64,000 nucleotides of DNA from Nitrobacter sp047149785 (GCF_047149785.1 NZ_BAAGBE010000001.1:930001-994000), one strand, 5' to 3'; positions 49,898 through 58,564 are shown, counted from the first letter of the stretch. Notes: generated by a model not told the origin, from the sequence alone. Translations and numbers: made by a program.

Positions 49898-52345
49898 ATG
49901 GCGGGTGTTTCGGGGGGCAGGGCGTCTGTGCTGGCGACGTTGCTCGGGTCAACATCGCTCGCCGTCTTGCTGCTGTCGCTTCCTCCTGTATCGGCGCAGA
50001 CCGCGCCTTCACCCGCGCCCGTGGCCGGCACGTTCCAACGATCGATCACGTTCGCCATACCGCCGCAGTCCTTGTCGACCGGCATCGTGGCGTTCTCGCG
50101 CGCGGCCGGTGTCGACCTCGTGTTCGACGGCGCGGTGCCAAGCGGAGCGCGCACGTCAGGCGTCTCGGGAACGTTCACGGTGCGCGACGGCGTCAATCGG
50201 TTGCTCGCCGGCACCGGACTGTCGGCGCGGCTCGCGGGCGCGCGCACGGTCCAGATCGTGAGTCCCTCAGCGGCCGGTGCAATGCCGGCCGGCGCAGTTA
50301 CGCTCGACACGATCGACGTGCAGGGCGAGAACGCATCAGGTCCCGTAAACGGTTATGTCGCCAACCAGAGCTTGACCGGCACCAAGACGGCGACGCCGAT
50401 CGTCGAAATTCCGCAATCGCTGTCGGTGATCGGCGCGGAACAGATTCGCGACCAGAAGCTGGTTTCAAAATTCGACGATACCTTGCGTTATACGCCCGGA
50501 GTCGTGGCCGCGACGTTCGGGACGGATTTTCGCGATGACTGGTTCACGATCCGCGGATTTGACGCGCAGAACGAGTCGCTGTTTCTCGATGGCCTGCAGC
50601 TTTTCTATTTTGGCTATGCCGGCTGGAAACTGCAGCCGTTTAATCTCGAGCGCGTCGAGGTGCTGCGCGGGCCGTCGGCAATTCTGTACGGCGGATCATC
50701 GCCGGGCGGGATTGTCAACGCCGTGAGCAAACTGCCTCCCGCGGAGCCCCTTCGCTATATCGAGGCCGGCGTCAACAATTTCGGCAACGCCTACACCCAG
50801 TTCGACTTCGGAGGCCCTGTCGCGACGCAGCCGGGCGACGGCAAGATTCTCTACAGGGTCGTCGGCCAGATCCAGGGCGGCGGCACGCAGACCAACTTCG
50901 TCAACGACGACAATTATTTCATCGCGCCGTCCGTGACCTGGCTGCCGGATGCCGACACGCGACTGACCGTCTTCGCCATGTCGTCCTACAACAAGACCAG
51001 GGCGCTGAACTGGCTGCCCTATGTCGGCACCGTGACCGACGCTCCATTCGGCCGGATCCCCACGAACCTGTTCACCGGCGATCCCGCCGTCGACCGTTAC
51101 GCGCGCGCGCAACACATGGTCAGTTATCAGTTCGAGAAAAGTCTCTCCGACAATGCGACGTTCCGCCAGAATGGCCGCGCGGCGCACGTCGATGTGAACT
51201 ATACGGGATTGTACGGAATGGATTACGTCACTACCCCGGCCGCCGCCGACCTCGCGCGTGGCAACTATCTTGCCGCCTCGAAAGCGACACAGCTAAACCT
51301 GGACAATCAGTTTGAGTATCGCTTCGCCACGGGCCCGTTCCGGCATACGGCGCTGGTGGGCCTCGACCTGAAGCATTACGCGCTCGACGACAAGGAGGGC
51401 GCCGGGCTGGCGACCGATCTAAACCTTCTCAATCCGGTCTATGGCACCAACTCCGTCTTTGACGGCCCGCTTTTTCAGGACATCTATCTGACGCAGGGGC
51501 AGATCGGCCTCTACCTGCAGGACCAGATCAAGTGGAATCGTTTCACGCTGGTCCTGTCGGGCCGCAACGACTGGGTCAAGCTGGTCAACAACGACCGGAT
51601 TTATACGCCGGTGAGTCGGCAGGACAGCAAATTTTCCGGCCGCGCCGGCCTGATCTACAATTTCGAAAACGGTCTCGCGCCCTATGCGTCCTACGCCACA
51701 AGCTACAATCCGGTCGTCGGCGTCAATGCCGCCGGCGAGGTGCTGCTGCCCGAAACCGGGGAGCAGACAGAAATCGGCGTGAAGTATCAACCTCCGGGCC
51801 TCGACGCACGGTTCGGCATCGCGCTGTTCGATCTCAAGCGCAAGAATGCGCTGACGACCGATCCCAATAACCCGTTGTTCCAGACCCAGAACGGCGAGGT
51901 GACGTCGCGCGGCATCGAGTTGGAAGCGCTTGCGAACATCACCCGCGATTTCAAGGTGGTCGCGAGCTATACAAACTACGAGCTGTTCGTCAGCAAGGAT
52001 CTCGATCCCACCTTGATCGGCACGGTGCCGGCCGCCAAGCCGCGGCAGGTCGCTTCGCTGTGGATGGATTACACGTTCCGGGACGGCTGGCTGGACGGCT
52101 TCGGCTACGGCGGCGGCGTGCGTTACATCGGTTCGTCTTTTGCCGACGCGGCCAACCTCATGACCGTGCCGTCCGTGGTGCTCGGCGACCTTGCCGTTCA
52201 CTACGAATGGGCGAAAAACTGGCGCGCCGCGATCAACGTCGTCAACGTCGCCGACACCACATATGTCGCAAGCTGTGGCTTTCCCACGTCGTGCTTCTAC
52301 GGCGACCGACGCCGTATCACCGGAAGCATTTCCTACCGCTGGTGA
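49898..52345 (+). CDS. TonB-dependent receptor with N-terminal signalling (STN) domain, FecA type
   Basis: 815 aa from ATG 49898; a TTG six codons earlier is also in frame. Signal peptide (ATLLGSTSLAVLLLSLPPVSA), then the STN domain (FAIPPQSLSTGIVAFSRAAG; VSGTFTVRDGVNRLLAGTGL) at about residues 50-125, the plug (IVEIPQSLSVIGAEQIRDQK; FTIRGFDAQNESLFLDGLQL; VEVLRGPSAILYGGSSPGG) and the barrel ending in SYRW. The STN domain marks it as the sensor of the FecI-FecR-receptor relay, so it should activate its own transcription when its ferric ligand is bound. The ligand is not predictable; the peptide siderophore of this window or a foreign one are both possible. Confidence 0.95.
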   Translation: MAGVSGGRASVLATLLGSTSLAVLLLSLPPVSAQTAPSPAPVAGTFQRSITFAIPPQSLSTGIVAFSRAAGVDLVFDGAVPSGARTSGVSGTFTVRDGVNRLLAGTGLSARLAGARTVQIVSPSAAGAMPAGAVTLDTIDVQGENASGPVNGYVANQSLTGTKTATPIVEIPQSLSVIGAEQIRDQKLVSKFDDTLRYTPGVVAATFGTDFRDDWFTIRGFDAQNESLFLDGLQLFYFGYAGWKLQPFNLERVEVLRGPSAILYGGSSPGGIVNAVSKLPPAEPLRYIEAGVNNFGNAYTQFDFGGPVATQPGDGKILYRVVGQIQGGGTQTNFVNDDNYFIAPSVTWLPDADTRLTVFAMSSYNKTRALNWLPYVGTVTDAPFGRIPTNLFTGDPAVDRYARAQHMVSYQFEKSLSDNATFRQNGRAAHVDVNYTGLYGMDYVTTPAAADLARGNYLAASKATQLNLDNQFEYRFATGPFRHTALVGLDLKHYALDDKEGAGLATDLNLLNPVYGTNSVFDGPLFQDIYLTQGQIGLYLQDQIKWNRFTLVLSGRNDWVKLVNNDRIYTPVSRQDSKFSGRAGLIYNFENGLAPYASYATSYNPVVGVNAAGEVLLPETGEQTEIGVKYQPPGLDARFGIALFDLKRKNALTTDPNNPLFQTQNGEVTSRGIELEALANITRDFKVVASYTNYELFVSKDLDPTLIGTVPAAKPRQVASLWMDYTFRDGWLDGFGYGGGVRYIGSSFADAANLMTVPSVVLGDLAVHYEWAKNWRAAINVVNVADTTYVASCGFPTSCFYGDRRRITGSISYRW

Positions 52346-52893
52346 ATACGGCGCCGATAGCGCGGTCCGCTGCGAGGGCGGGTTCGCAAATGGCGCTCCG
52401 TTCCCGGCGTCAGGCTCGACGTGATCCGTTACGACGAGAAGTGGATACCGGTTCGCGTGAAGAAAACGCGTCAAAACAAAAGCTAGAGCCCGGCTTTGAT
52501 TCCATCAAAGCTGGAATAGCTCTAGAGACGAAGTTCGGCGCGGATTTCGACCGTCGCCTTCAATCGGCCGGAGGACGAGTTCTATATCCTGTTCGATGCC
52601 GGTCCCGGGCAGTCGTTCGACGTCGGCCACAAAGATATCAGGTGAGGGGCTGGCCAACATGAACGCCTCCGTTTTGCTCGGGGCCGCGGCCATGGGAGCG
52701 CCGTTCGGCTTCATGCCGGCGTTCCGCGCCGCGGCTCAAGCGCGTCGAAGCGCTCGCGAGGGATTGGCGATGTTGACAAAAGCCATCGAGCAATCTGTAA
52801 GAGTTTTCCGTCCGCGAGACGCTCCGCAAGCCGTTCGACTCGAAATCTCCAGAGCCAGCCAGCGGTAACGCGCGCAACAGGAAGCAAAAACAC
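52346..52893. other. Intergenic region without a gene
   Basis: 548 nt between the receptor and the second exbB. Its left part holds the repeat described separately (52427-52530). The rest contains only short overlapping frames without a recognised motif; the sequence near 52560-52640 may be a decayed gene. A promoter for exbB is expected near the right end. Confidence 0.5.
52427..52530. repeat. Palindromic intergenic repeat of Bradyrhizobiaceae type
   Basis: GGATACCGGTTCGCGTGAAG, then AAAACGCGTCAAAACAAAA, followed by a hairpin in which CTAGAGC pairs with GCTCTAG and an inner GCTTTGAT pairs with ATCAAAGC. This mosaic is familiar as a dispersed intergenic element of Bradyrhizobium and Rhodopseudomonas relatives (recalled, not searched). 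A second, shorter copy (GATACCGGTTCGCGTCAAGA) is at about 56300-56320. Confidence 0.65.
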
Positions 52894-53949
52894 ATGATGC
52901 GGACTATCCGGAGCAGCACGGCAAGCCGATCTCGCGCAAGCATCGCATGCGGCCTGTTTGCCGCGATGCTTGTTGTCCTCATGACTTTTGCCGGCCGTGC
53001 ACGTGCGCAGGACCAGCAGGCGCAATCGGCCATCACCGCGCCGCAGCCGGTGGCCACGTCCACATCACCCGCGCCATCCGTACCAGCCGAGGCTCTTCCA
53101 TCTCAGTCCGTGCAGGGTGCGGAGCCGGGGATTCCTGCTGTCCCGAACGCCGTGCCTCAAGAAGGCGAAGGCGCGACCCCGCCGTCCCCGGCGTCATCTG
53201 CACCGACTGCCTCGGCGTCTTCGCTTCCACGGGACCTTTCGCCGTGGGGGATGTTCATGCAGGCGGACGTGGTTGTGAAGGCGGTGATGATCGGGCTTGC
53301 GTTCGCCTCGCTGGTGACGTGGACGATCTGGCTGGCGCGGGGGCTGGAGCTTGCGGCGACGCGGCGGCGGGCGCAGAGCTGCCTGCGCAAGCTGATGCGC
53401 GCGGACAGTCTTGGAGCGGCGCGCGCCGCGATCGCGGAAGGCTGGACCGGCAAGGGCCCGGTGGCGGAACTGATGGCGGCGGCGGAGCGCGAATGCAGCC
53501 GTTCGAACGATCTGTCGGCGGAAGGCATCAAGGAGCGCCTCGCCATCGCGCTGTCGCGGATCGAGGCGAAAGCGGGCCGCGACATCGCCCGCGGCACCGG
53601 GCTTCTGGCGACGATCGGCGCGACCGCGCCCTTCGTCGGCCTGTTCGGCACGGTGTGGGGGATCATGAACGCCTTCATCGGCATCTCCCATTCCCGGACC
53701 ACCAATCTTGCGGTGGTGGCGCCGGGCATCGCCGAGGCGCTGCTCGCCACCGCGCTCGGTCTTGTGGCCGCGATCCCGGCGGTGATCATCTACAACGTGT
53801 TCGCGCGCGCGCTGGCGAGCTACCGGGCGCTGCTGTCGGACGCCTCCGGCGAGATCGTCCAGCACATCTCGCGCGACCTGGAGCGGCAGGCGCGGGGACT
53901 GGTCTCCTCCGTGGTGCCGCTGTCGCGCGCCCGCCCCGCCGCGGAGTGA
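52894..53949 (+). CDS. exbB: ExbB with signal peptide and Pro-rich extension (second set)
   Basis: 351 aa, longer than the 213-aa ExbB of the first set because of a signal peptide (CGLFAAMLVVLMTFAGRARA) and about 80 residues rich in Pro, Ala and Ser before the first channel helix (VVVKAVMIGLAFASLVTW). The conserved channel core is GLLATIGATAPFVGLFGTVW and VAPGIAEALLATALGLVAAI. This long form is usual in alphaproteobacteria. exbD follows after 6 nt. With exbD, tonB and the FecA-type receptor just upstream it forms a second complete TonB system. Confidence 0.95.
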   Translation: MMRTIRSSTASRSRASIACGLFAAMLVVLMTFAGRARAQDQQAQSAITAPQPVATSTSPAPSVPAEALPSQSVQGAEPGIPAVPNAVPQEGEGATPPSPASSAPTASASSLPRDLSPWGMFMQADVVVKAVMIGLAFASLVTWTIWLARGLELAATRRRAQSCLRKLMRADSLGAARAAIAEGWTGKGPVAELMAAAERECSRSNDLSAEGIKERLAIALSRIEAKAGRDIARGTGLLATIGATAPFVGLFGTVWGIMNAFIGISHSRTTNLAVVAPGIAEALLATALGLVAAIPAVIIYNVFARALASYRALLSDASGEIVQHISRDLERQARGLVSSVVPLSRARPAAE

Positions 53950-53955
53950 TGCGCC

Positions 53956-54414
53956 ATGGCGGTATCGCTCAAGAACCCGCAGGACGGCGGCATCGACGAG
54001 CTGAGCGAGATCAACGTCACGCCCTTCATCGACGTGATGCTGGTGCTCTTGATCATCTTCATGGTGGCGGCGCCTTTGTCGACCGTGGACGTCGCGGTCG
54101 ACCTGCCGGTGTCGAACGCGCAGCCGCAGCCGCGCCCGGACAAGCCGGTGTTCCTGACCGTGAAGCAGGACCTGACGCTGGCGCTCGGCAATGACGAGGT
54201 GCCGCGCAACGCATTGCAGGCGACGCTCGATCAGCAGACCGGCAACGACCGCGAGCAGCGGGTGTTCCTGCGCGCCGACGGGACGGTGGCCTACAGCGAG
54301 TTGATGGCCGTGATGAACCTGCTGCGCGGCGCCGGCTATCTCAAGATCGCGCTGGTGGGACTGGAGGACACCGGGCAGGCGGCAGCCACGCCGGTGGCGG
54401 CGACGCCGCCATGA
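53956..54414 (+). CDS. exbD: ExbD (second set)
   Basis: 152 aa: membrane anchor IDVMLVLLIIFMVAAPLS with the proton-carrying Asp26 (NVTPFIDVML), then the periplasmic domain (DLPVSNAQPQPRPDKPVFLT). It overlaps the tonB start by 4 nt (ATGA), so the two are translationally coupled. Confidence 0.95.
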   Translation: MAVSLKNPQDGGIDELSEINVTPFIDVMLVLLIIFMVAAPLSTVDVAVDLPVSNAQPQPRPDKPVFLTVKQDLTLALGNDEVPRNALQATLDQQTGNDREQRVFLRADGTVAYSELMAVMNLLRGAGYLKIALVGLEDTGQAAATPVAATPP

Positions 54415-55217
54415 GGATCGACTGGCGCGATCCGGACGGACGGGCGGACGATACGCTCACCACGGCCTCGGTGCTGCGCTGGAGCGCGGCCGGGCTCGCC
54501 GTGGTGGCGCTGCATGCGAGCGGCGTGTGGCTGGCGCTGAACTGGCCGGCCGCGGCCGAAGCGCCCGGCGATCCGCCGGCGGCGATCATGATGGAGCTGG
54601 CGCCGCTTGCGGTCGCGCCCGAGGCGCCGCAGCAGGACATCGCGCCGGGGCCGCAGATGGTGGAGGCCGAGGAACAGGTCGAGCCGGAGAAACCGGTTGA
54701 GGATCAGGTCGAGCCCGAGCCCGACATCAAGCCGGTGGAGACTGAGATCAAGCCGCCGGATCAACCGAAGCTGGAGAAGGCGGAGGTGGTGCTGCCGGCC
54801 AAGGTCGAGCCGCCCAAGCCGAAACCGAAGCCGAAGACGAAAAAGCAGAAGAAGGCGCCGCGCACCACCGCGCCGCCGAGCTCGCAGGCTCAGCGCGCCG
54901 ACCGCGCCGCGGCTCCGGCTGAGGGCATGGCCTCGGCGATGTCGCCGGCCTCGTGGAAGGGCGCCTTGATGGCGCACCTCAGCCGCTACAAGCGTTTCCC
55001 TCCGGGCGCGGCCGGCACCGGCGTCGCCACGGTCGCGTTCACCATCGACCGCTCGGGCCGGGTATTGTCCGCGCGGCTGGTGCGCTCGGCCGGCGATGCC
55101 GCGCTCGATACCGAGGCGGCGTCGCTGCCGCGCCGCGCCAGTCCCGTTCCCGCCCCGCCGCCCAACATCGGCGGCGGATCCATAACCCTCGCCGTTCCCA
55201 TCAGGTTCTCACGATGA
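54411..55217 (+). CDS. tonB: TonB (second set)
   Basis: 268 aa. Membrane anchor LRWSAAGLAVVALHASGVWL near residues 20-40, a Pro/Glu/Lys-rich spacer (EPEKPVEDQVEPEPDIKPVE; PPKPKPKPKTKKQKK), and the C-terminal TonB domain (LSRYKRFPPGAAGTGVATVA; AALDTEAASLPRRASPVPAP). It is only distantly like the TonB of the first set, so the two sets did not arise by recent duplication. The stop overlaps the IalB-family start by 4 nt. Confidence 0.94.
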   Translation: MRIDWRDPDGRADDTLTTASVLRWSAAGLAVVALHASGVWLALNWPAAAEAPGDPPAAIMMELAPLAVAPEAPQQDIAPGPQMVEAEEQVEPEKPVEDQVEPEPDIKPVETEIKPPDQPKLEKAEVVLPAKVEPPKPKPKPKTKKQKKAPRTTAPPSSQAQRADRAAAPAEGMASAMSPASWKGALMAHLSRYKRFPPGAAGTGVATVAFTIDRSGRVLSARLVRSAGDAALDTEAASLPRRASPVPAPPPNIGGGSITLAVPIRFSR

Positions 55218-55831
55218 CCCGCTTCAAACACCCACGATCACTATTGTTCACATCCGTCACTGCGTTCGCAGCTATCGCGGCAACTGCGGTTCTCGCACAG
55301 CAGCAGCTCCCGTCTGCGCCGCGCGCGACACGCGCCGCCCAGGCGCCGTCCGTGCAACAGCCTGCGGGACCTGCTGCGACGCTGCCGAACGGAGCCTCTT
55401 CAATCAACGAGACCTACGGCGACTGGACAGTCGATTGCCGGATCGCCGACCGGCGCAAGCAGTGCCTGCTGTCGCAAGCTCAAGGCAACAAGGAGACCGG
55501 CCAGCGCGTGTTCGCCATCGAATTGCACCCGCCGAAGGACGGCAAGACCGAAGGCACCATCCTGATGCCGTTCGGGCTCAATCTCGATGCCGGCGCCGTG
55601 CTCAAGCTCGACGGCAAGGATCTCGGCAAGGGTCTGCGCTTCTCCACCTGCGTGCCGCAGGGCTGCCTGTTGCCGGTGAGCTTCCCGACCGTTGCGACCG
55701 AGGCCATGCGCAAGGGGACAAAGCTCGTCGTCGCCTCGCTCAATCTCTCCAGCAATGAGGCCGTCACCTTCAACGTCTCGCTCAACGGCTTCGGTGCCGC
55801 GCTGGCGCGCACGACAGACCTGGCGAGATAG
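55214..55831 (+). CDS. Invasion-associated locus B (IalB) family protein
   Basis: 205 aa exported protein. A signal peptide (SLLFTSVTAFAAIAATAVLA) is followed by a Pro/Ala-rich linker and the IalB domain with its Cys pairs: YGDWTVDCRIADRRKQCLLS and FSTCVPQGCLLPVSF. Family members occur widely in Rhizobiales; the name comes from Bartonella, and the molecular role elsewhere is not known. ATG 55214 overlaps the tonB stop, which makes it the fourth gene of the exbB-exbD-tonB operon and hints at a role in envelope or iron-uptake function. Confidence 0.88.
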   Translation: MTRFKHPRSLLFTSVTAFAAIAATAVLAQQQLPSAPRATRAAQAPSVQQPAGPAATLPNGASSINETYGDWTVDCRIADRRKQCLLSQAQGNKETGQRVFAIELHPPKDGKTEGTILMPFGLNLDAGAVLKLDGKDLGKGLRFSTCVPQGCLLPVSFPTVATEAMRKGTKLVVASLNLSSNEAVTFNVSLNGFGAALARTTDLAR

Positions 55832-56100
55832 CGAGGTATCTCAATCAACGGGATTACAGGACCACTCCGGCTCCCAAGCGAGGAGATCGCCCAACTCCGC
55901 CGCAGCCAAAGCACAAATCGAAACCGCATCCCGGCGAGGCGATTACAACCGCAGCCGCTTTCTTGCATGGCTGCTCGCGGTGCTGCGCGCTCGGGCCCGA
56001 TCATCGCCGGATCGCCGCTCTCCTCGATATCGAAGAGCATGGCGTGAGGCTTTTGCGCCGTATGCTCGGCGCCTGCTTGTTGCGCCGGTCCGCTCGTTGC

Positions 56101-56244
56101 CTATTCGAAAATCGCAAGCCCAACGATGAAAGCGATCACCAGCAACAGCAACAACGCGCCGAAAATGTAACCGTTTCGACGGCCTGTCTTTTTCGTTCCT
56201 TCGAATTCCCGCACGGAACTGCGCCACTCCCAGAAATCGTTCAT
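56101..56244 (-). CDS. 47-aa single-span membrane protein
   Basis: Starts at ATG 56244, with GGAGG 7 nt upstream; another ATG at 56250 is too close to that site. The charged N-terminal part (MNDFWEWRSSVREFEGTKKT) is followed by one hydrophobic helix (FGALLLLLVIAFIVGLAIF) and stops at once. No family known to me. A strong ribosome site and clean amphipathic layout argue that it is real. Confidence 0.6.
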   Translation of the reverse strand: MNDFWEWRSSVREFEGTKKTGRRNGYIFGALLLLLVIAFIVGLAIFE

Positions 56245-56715
56245 GTTCATGCCTCCGTCCAAAGGTCATAAATTTTCGCACCATCCTCTTTGAGGAGGGA
56301 TACCGGTTCGCGTCAAGAAAGCCCGCCGATTCCATCTGAAGCCCTCGGCAGCGACGGGAGCAACTGTCAGGTGCACGGAAGCACAGCGGGTCCCGGATGC
56401 TCCATTTCGAGCCCAGCGACATTTTCCCGCACGGCAGCTCAGGCCGCTCGTCTCGCAGTTTTTGCGAGACCTCCCAGATGCGCGAGAGACGGTTGGTCTT
56501 GATTTGATTGGGCTTTCCGGCCTCGGCGCGCAGCGCAAGCCTGCCGTTTAACCTAAACCTTAAATGTTAACTCAAACGGCCAGTCGGGTCTAGCTGGACA
56601 GGCCGTGACAGCCGGCCCTAGGTAACCGGCGTCATGACCAGCGGTTCCGTGCCGGACATTTCAGAGCAGGGCCTTAGTTGCCGCGTTCCCTCACTCCAGC
56701 ATTCCGGGAGATACG
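56245..56715. other. Intergenic region with a partial repeat
   Basis: 471 nt. A short copy of the dispersed repeat (GATACCGGTTCGCGTCAAGA) is at about 56300-56320. No gene-like frame is convincing. The right part is AT-richer (ACCTAAACCTTAAATGTTAA near 56550) and may hold the promoter of the peptidase-like gene. Confidence 0.5.
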
Positions 56716-57366
56716 ATGATCCGACTGCTTGTTGCATCAGCGATGTTTTGCATTGTTGTCACACCTTCATCCGCCAGATCTTCTCACAAGAAAACGCAGG
56801 TTGCCGCCGACTGCGATGTAATGCGTCCCTGCTTTGGTAACGGCATGCCGCTGTATGGTTCGGCCGAGCACGCCGCCGGACATTCCCGTCGTTCAGCCGT
56901 CACACACCGGGCAGACCACAAATCTTACCGGCGAATCCCCAAGGGCCTTGCACGGGTCATGGCCGAAGGCGCGGGGAGAGTTGCCGGCATAGTCCGCTCG
57001 TCGTCCGGCGCTACGGCGCATGTTGCCAACCATGCCGCCGGTGCTTTCCAGTGTCTTGTTTCGGCGCTTGACCGGCAGGGCTATCCGATCCGCTTCATGG
57101 GGGGATGGCGGGCGCATGGCAGCGTGCGAGCCTCGCTGCATCCGGCCGGGCTGGCGCTCGATATCAACCAGTACGCACGTAATGTCACGCGCCCGCGGAT
57201 GCCGCCCAATGAGATCGCACTGGCGAATTCCTGCGGGTTGATTTCCGGCGCGCAATGGGCAAACGCCGACAGCGGGCATTTCCAACTCGGCGGCTGGAGC
57301 GGAGGCGGGCGGCACGTCGCGAGGCGTCGCCATCATCGTCATGACCACTACGCCAACGCCCGATGA
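56716..57366 (+). CDS. Exported M15-like (D-Ala-D-Ala carboxypeptidase/extensin-like) protein
   Basis: 216 aa with a signal peptide (MIRLLVASAMFCIVVTPSSA). The second half carries the zinc-ligand pattern of the M15/VanY-like fold: GGWRAHGSVRASLHPAGLAL with His142 and Asp149, then His188 in DSGHFQLGGW. It may act on cell-wall peptides, but the domain is short and the catalytic Glu or Asp is not certain. GGGAGATACG precedes the ATG. The C-terminus is basic and His-rich. Confidence 0.7.
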   Translation: MIRLLVASAMFCIVVTPSSARSSHKKTQVAADCDVMRPCFGNGMPLYGSAEHAAGHSRRSAVTHRADHKSYRRIPKGLARVMAEGAGRVAGIVRSSSGATAHVANHAAGAFQCLVSALDRQGYPIRFMGGWRAHGSVRASLHPAGLALDINQYARNVTRPRMPPNEIALANSCGLISGAQWANADSGHFQLGGWSGGGRHVARRRHHRHDHYANAR

Positions 57367-57502
57367 CGTTCGTTCGCGACTGATCGGTCGTCAAAGACCC
57401 GCCGGTCCGCTGTGAACACGCGCGATCAAGCCGACGAATTCGGCGCGGATTGCGGCCGCGCGGTCACGCGTTCCGCTGCATCTGCCTGCCGGCCGCCGCA
57501 AC

Positions 57503-57535
57503 GAAAAGGCGCGGCGAGTTTTGCCCGCCGCGCCC
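57503..57535 (-). terminator. Terminator of the rreB transcript
   Basis: Read leftward, GGCGCGGCG pairs with CGCCGCGCC around a short loop and is followed by TTTT. It lies about 130 nt downstream of the presumed start of the small mRNA, in keeping with a transcript of roughly 150-170 nt. Confidence 0.65.
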
Positions 57536-57582
57536 AATCTTGTCTCGCTGGCTCCGGGCGCTGAGCCGCCCGTCGCCAGGCC

Positions 57583-57636
57583 TTAAAAAGCCTGGCGGGC
57601 GGTCCCAGCGAGGTGACAGCGCTCGGTATAAGACAC
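57583..57636 (-). CDS. rreB: rreB-like micro-ORF with extended Shine-Dalgarno
   Basis: Seventeen codons from GTG 57636: MSYTERCHLAGTARQAF. Directly upstream, and touching the start codon, the 17 nt at 57636-57652 (GAAAGGAGGTGATCCAG on the coding strand) are a perfect complement of the 3' end of 16S rRNA. A hairpin (GCCAGGC/GCCTGGC) lies at the stop codon and a terminator further down. From memory, a small mRNA with a 17-nt Shine-Dalgarno and GTG start, conserved in Bradyrhizobiaceae, was described in Bradyrhizobium as rreB; its over-tight ribosome binding limits translation. The peptide reported there was 14 residues, so the exact end may differ. The call rests on these structural features. 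Confidence 0.75.
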   Translation of the reverse strand: MSYTERCHLAGTARQAF

Positions 57637-57652
57637 TGGATCACCTCCTTTC
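57636..57652 (-). promoter_or_regulatory. 17-nt extended Shine-Dalgarno of rreB
   Basis: Complementary over its whole length to the 16S rRNA 3' terminus CTGGATCACCTCCTTTC. Ordinary ribosome sites in this window match 4-6 nt. It is not an rRNA fragment, because the similarity ends exactly at this segment and lies antisense to rRNA polarity. Confidence 0.8.
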
Positions 57653-57853
57653 GTTGTTGACGGAAACCGGACCATAAACGCGAAATCGCGAGGAGTTAAG
57701 GGCTGTTCTCCGGCCCATTCGCGAACCGGACCCCACTTCGCTCGAAAACGCTATAAAATCGCGCTTCGGCCTGCTGTCAAATTGGCCCCCGCCAGCGCAT
57801 ATTGGAGTAGGAGCCTGCACCGTTTCTCGATCTGGCCATGAAGGAGACGCAAC

Positions 57854-57976
57854 ATGAAAATCAAAATCGTCCTGGTGGCGATTCTGGCGATCGGAACATT
57901 GATCGGTGTCAGCGCGCTGGTTTCCGCCGTTCACAAGGCGGACCACGGAACCGCCCATACCAGCGGCAATGTATGA
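57854..57976 (+). CDS. 40-aa exported or membrane peptide
   Basis: MKIKIVLVAILAIGTLIGVS, then ALVSAVHKADHGTAHTSGNV and a stop. AGGAG lies 8 nt before the ATG, an excellent ribosome site. It is one hydrophobic segment with a short His-containing tail: either a membrane-anchored peptide or a signal peptide with a tiny mature part. Family unknown. Confidence 0.6.
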   Translation: MKIKIVLVAILAIGTLIGVSALVSAVHKADHGTAHTSGNV

Positions 57977-58198
57977 CATGAACACCAGGGATCGGCGCTC
58001 CCCGCTGCTTAAGCCGTGGCCGTTTGTCGCTATAGTTATTGAGAAGGACTCATTGGCCGGTGGGTCGCATCCGGCGGGGCTGCGACCGGCCTGGCTCCGA
58101 AATTGTTGATCGGCGCCATTCCGCCTCGCCATCGAAGAATTCGTGCCTTGCGGAACGCGTAAGTAAATGGCAAAAAAATCCGGGCGCTAGTGCGCTGC

Positions 58199-58272
58199 GC
58201 GGGTGTAGCTCAATGGTAGAGCAGCAGCCTTCCAAGCTGAATACGAGGGTTCGATTCCCTTCACCCGCTCCA
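58199..58272 (+). tRNA. tRNA-Gly (UCC)
   Basis: 74 nt including encoded CCA. Acceptor stem GCGGGTG/CACCCGC, D arm AGCTCAATGGTAGAGC, anticodon loop CTTCCAA (anticodon TCC), T arm GGTTCGATTCC. An integrase remnant lies 640 nt beyond its 3' end. Confidence 0.97.
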
Positions 58273-58286
58273 ACGCTTGGCCGATC

Positions 58287-58511
58287 TTGACGCCTGAGTT
58301 TTACAACGAGTTTTTACAGCTTTCGTTCGCTCTTTTATCCCGCGTATCCCGCGCGCTGAAGGTGTCCTCGCGACGCATTCATCCCGACCGAAAGTACGCG
58401 GCATTGATGTTGGACGAAAGCTTTTTGGGTCTGCTGGATGCGCAAGGCACGACGGCGACCGTCGCCAACATTATTGCTGCTCTTGTGGCGTTCAGTCGGC
58501 GTCTAAAGTGA
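58287..58511 (+). CDS. Doubtful small protein after tRNA-Gly
   Basis: 74 codons from a TTG at 58287: MTPEFYNEFLQLSFALLSRV and DESFLGLLDAQGTTATVANI look protein-like, with plausible helices, but there is no clear ribosome site and the frame starts only 15 nt after the tRNA. It could be cargo of a small integrated element or a relic. An internal ATG near 58407 would leave only a short product. Confidence 0.3.
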   Translation: MTPEFYNEFLQLSFALLSRVSRALKVSSRRIHPDRKYAALMLDESFLGLLDAQGTTATVANIIAALVAFSRRLK

Positions 58512-58564
58512 TTGGTGCGCCGCTTGCATCTGGTCGCGAGTCTCGCGCCAGCGAGGACGACACA

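Noticed and set aside
57636..57652. Match to the 16S rRNA 3' end, possible rRNA fragment
   Set aside because: Only 17 nt match, bounded exactly by a start codon on the other strand; it is the Shine-Dalgarno of the rreB-like gene.
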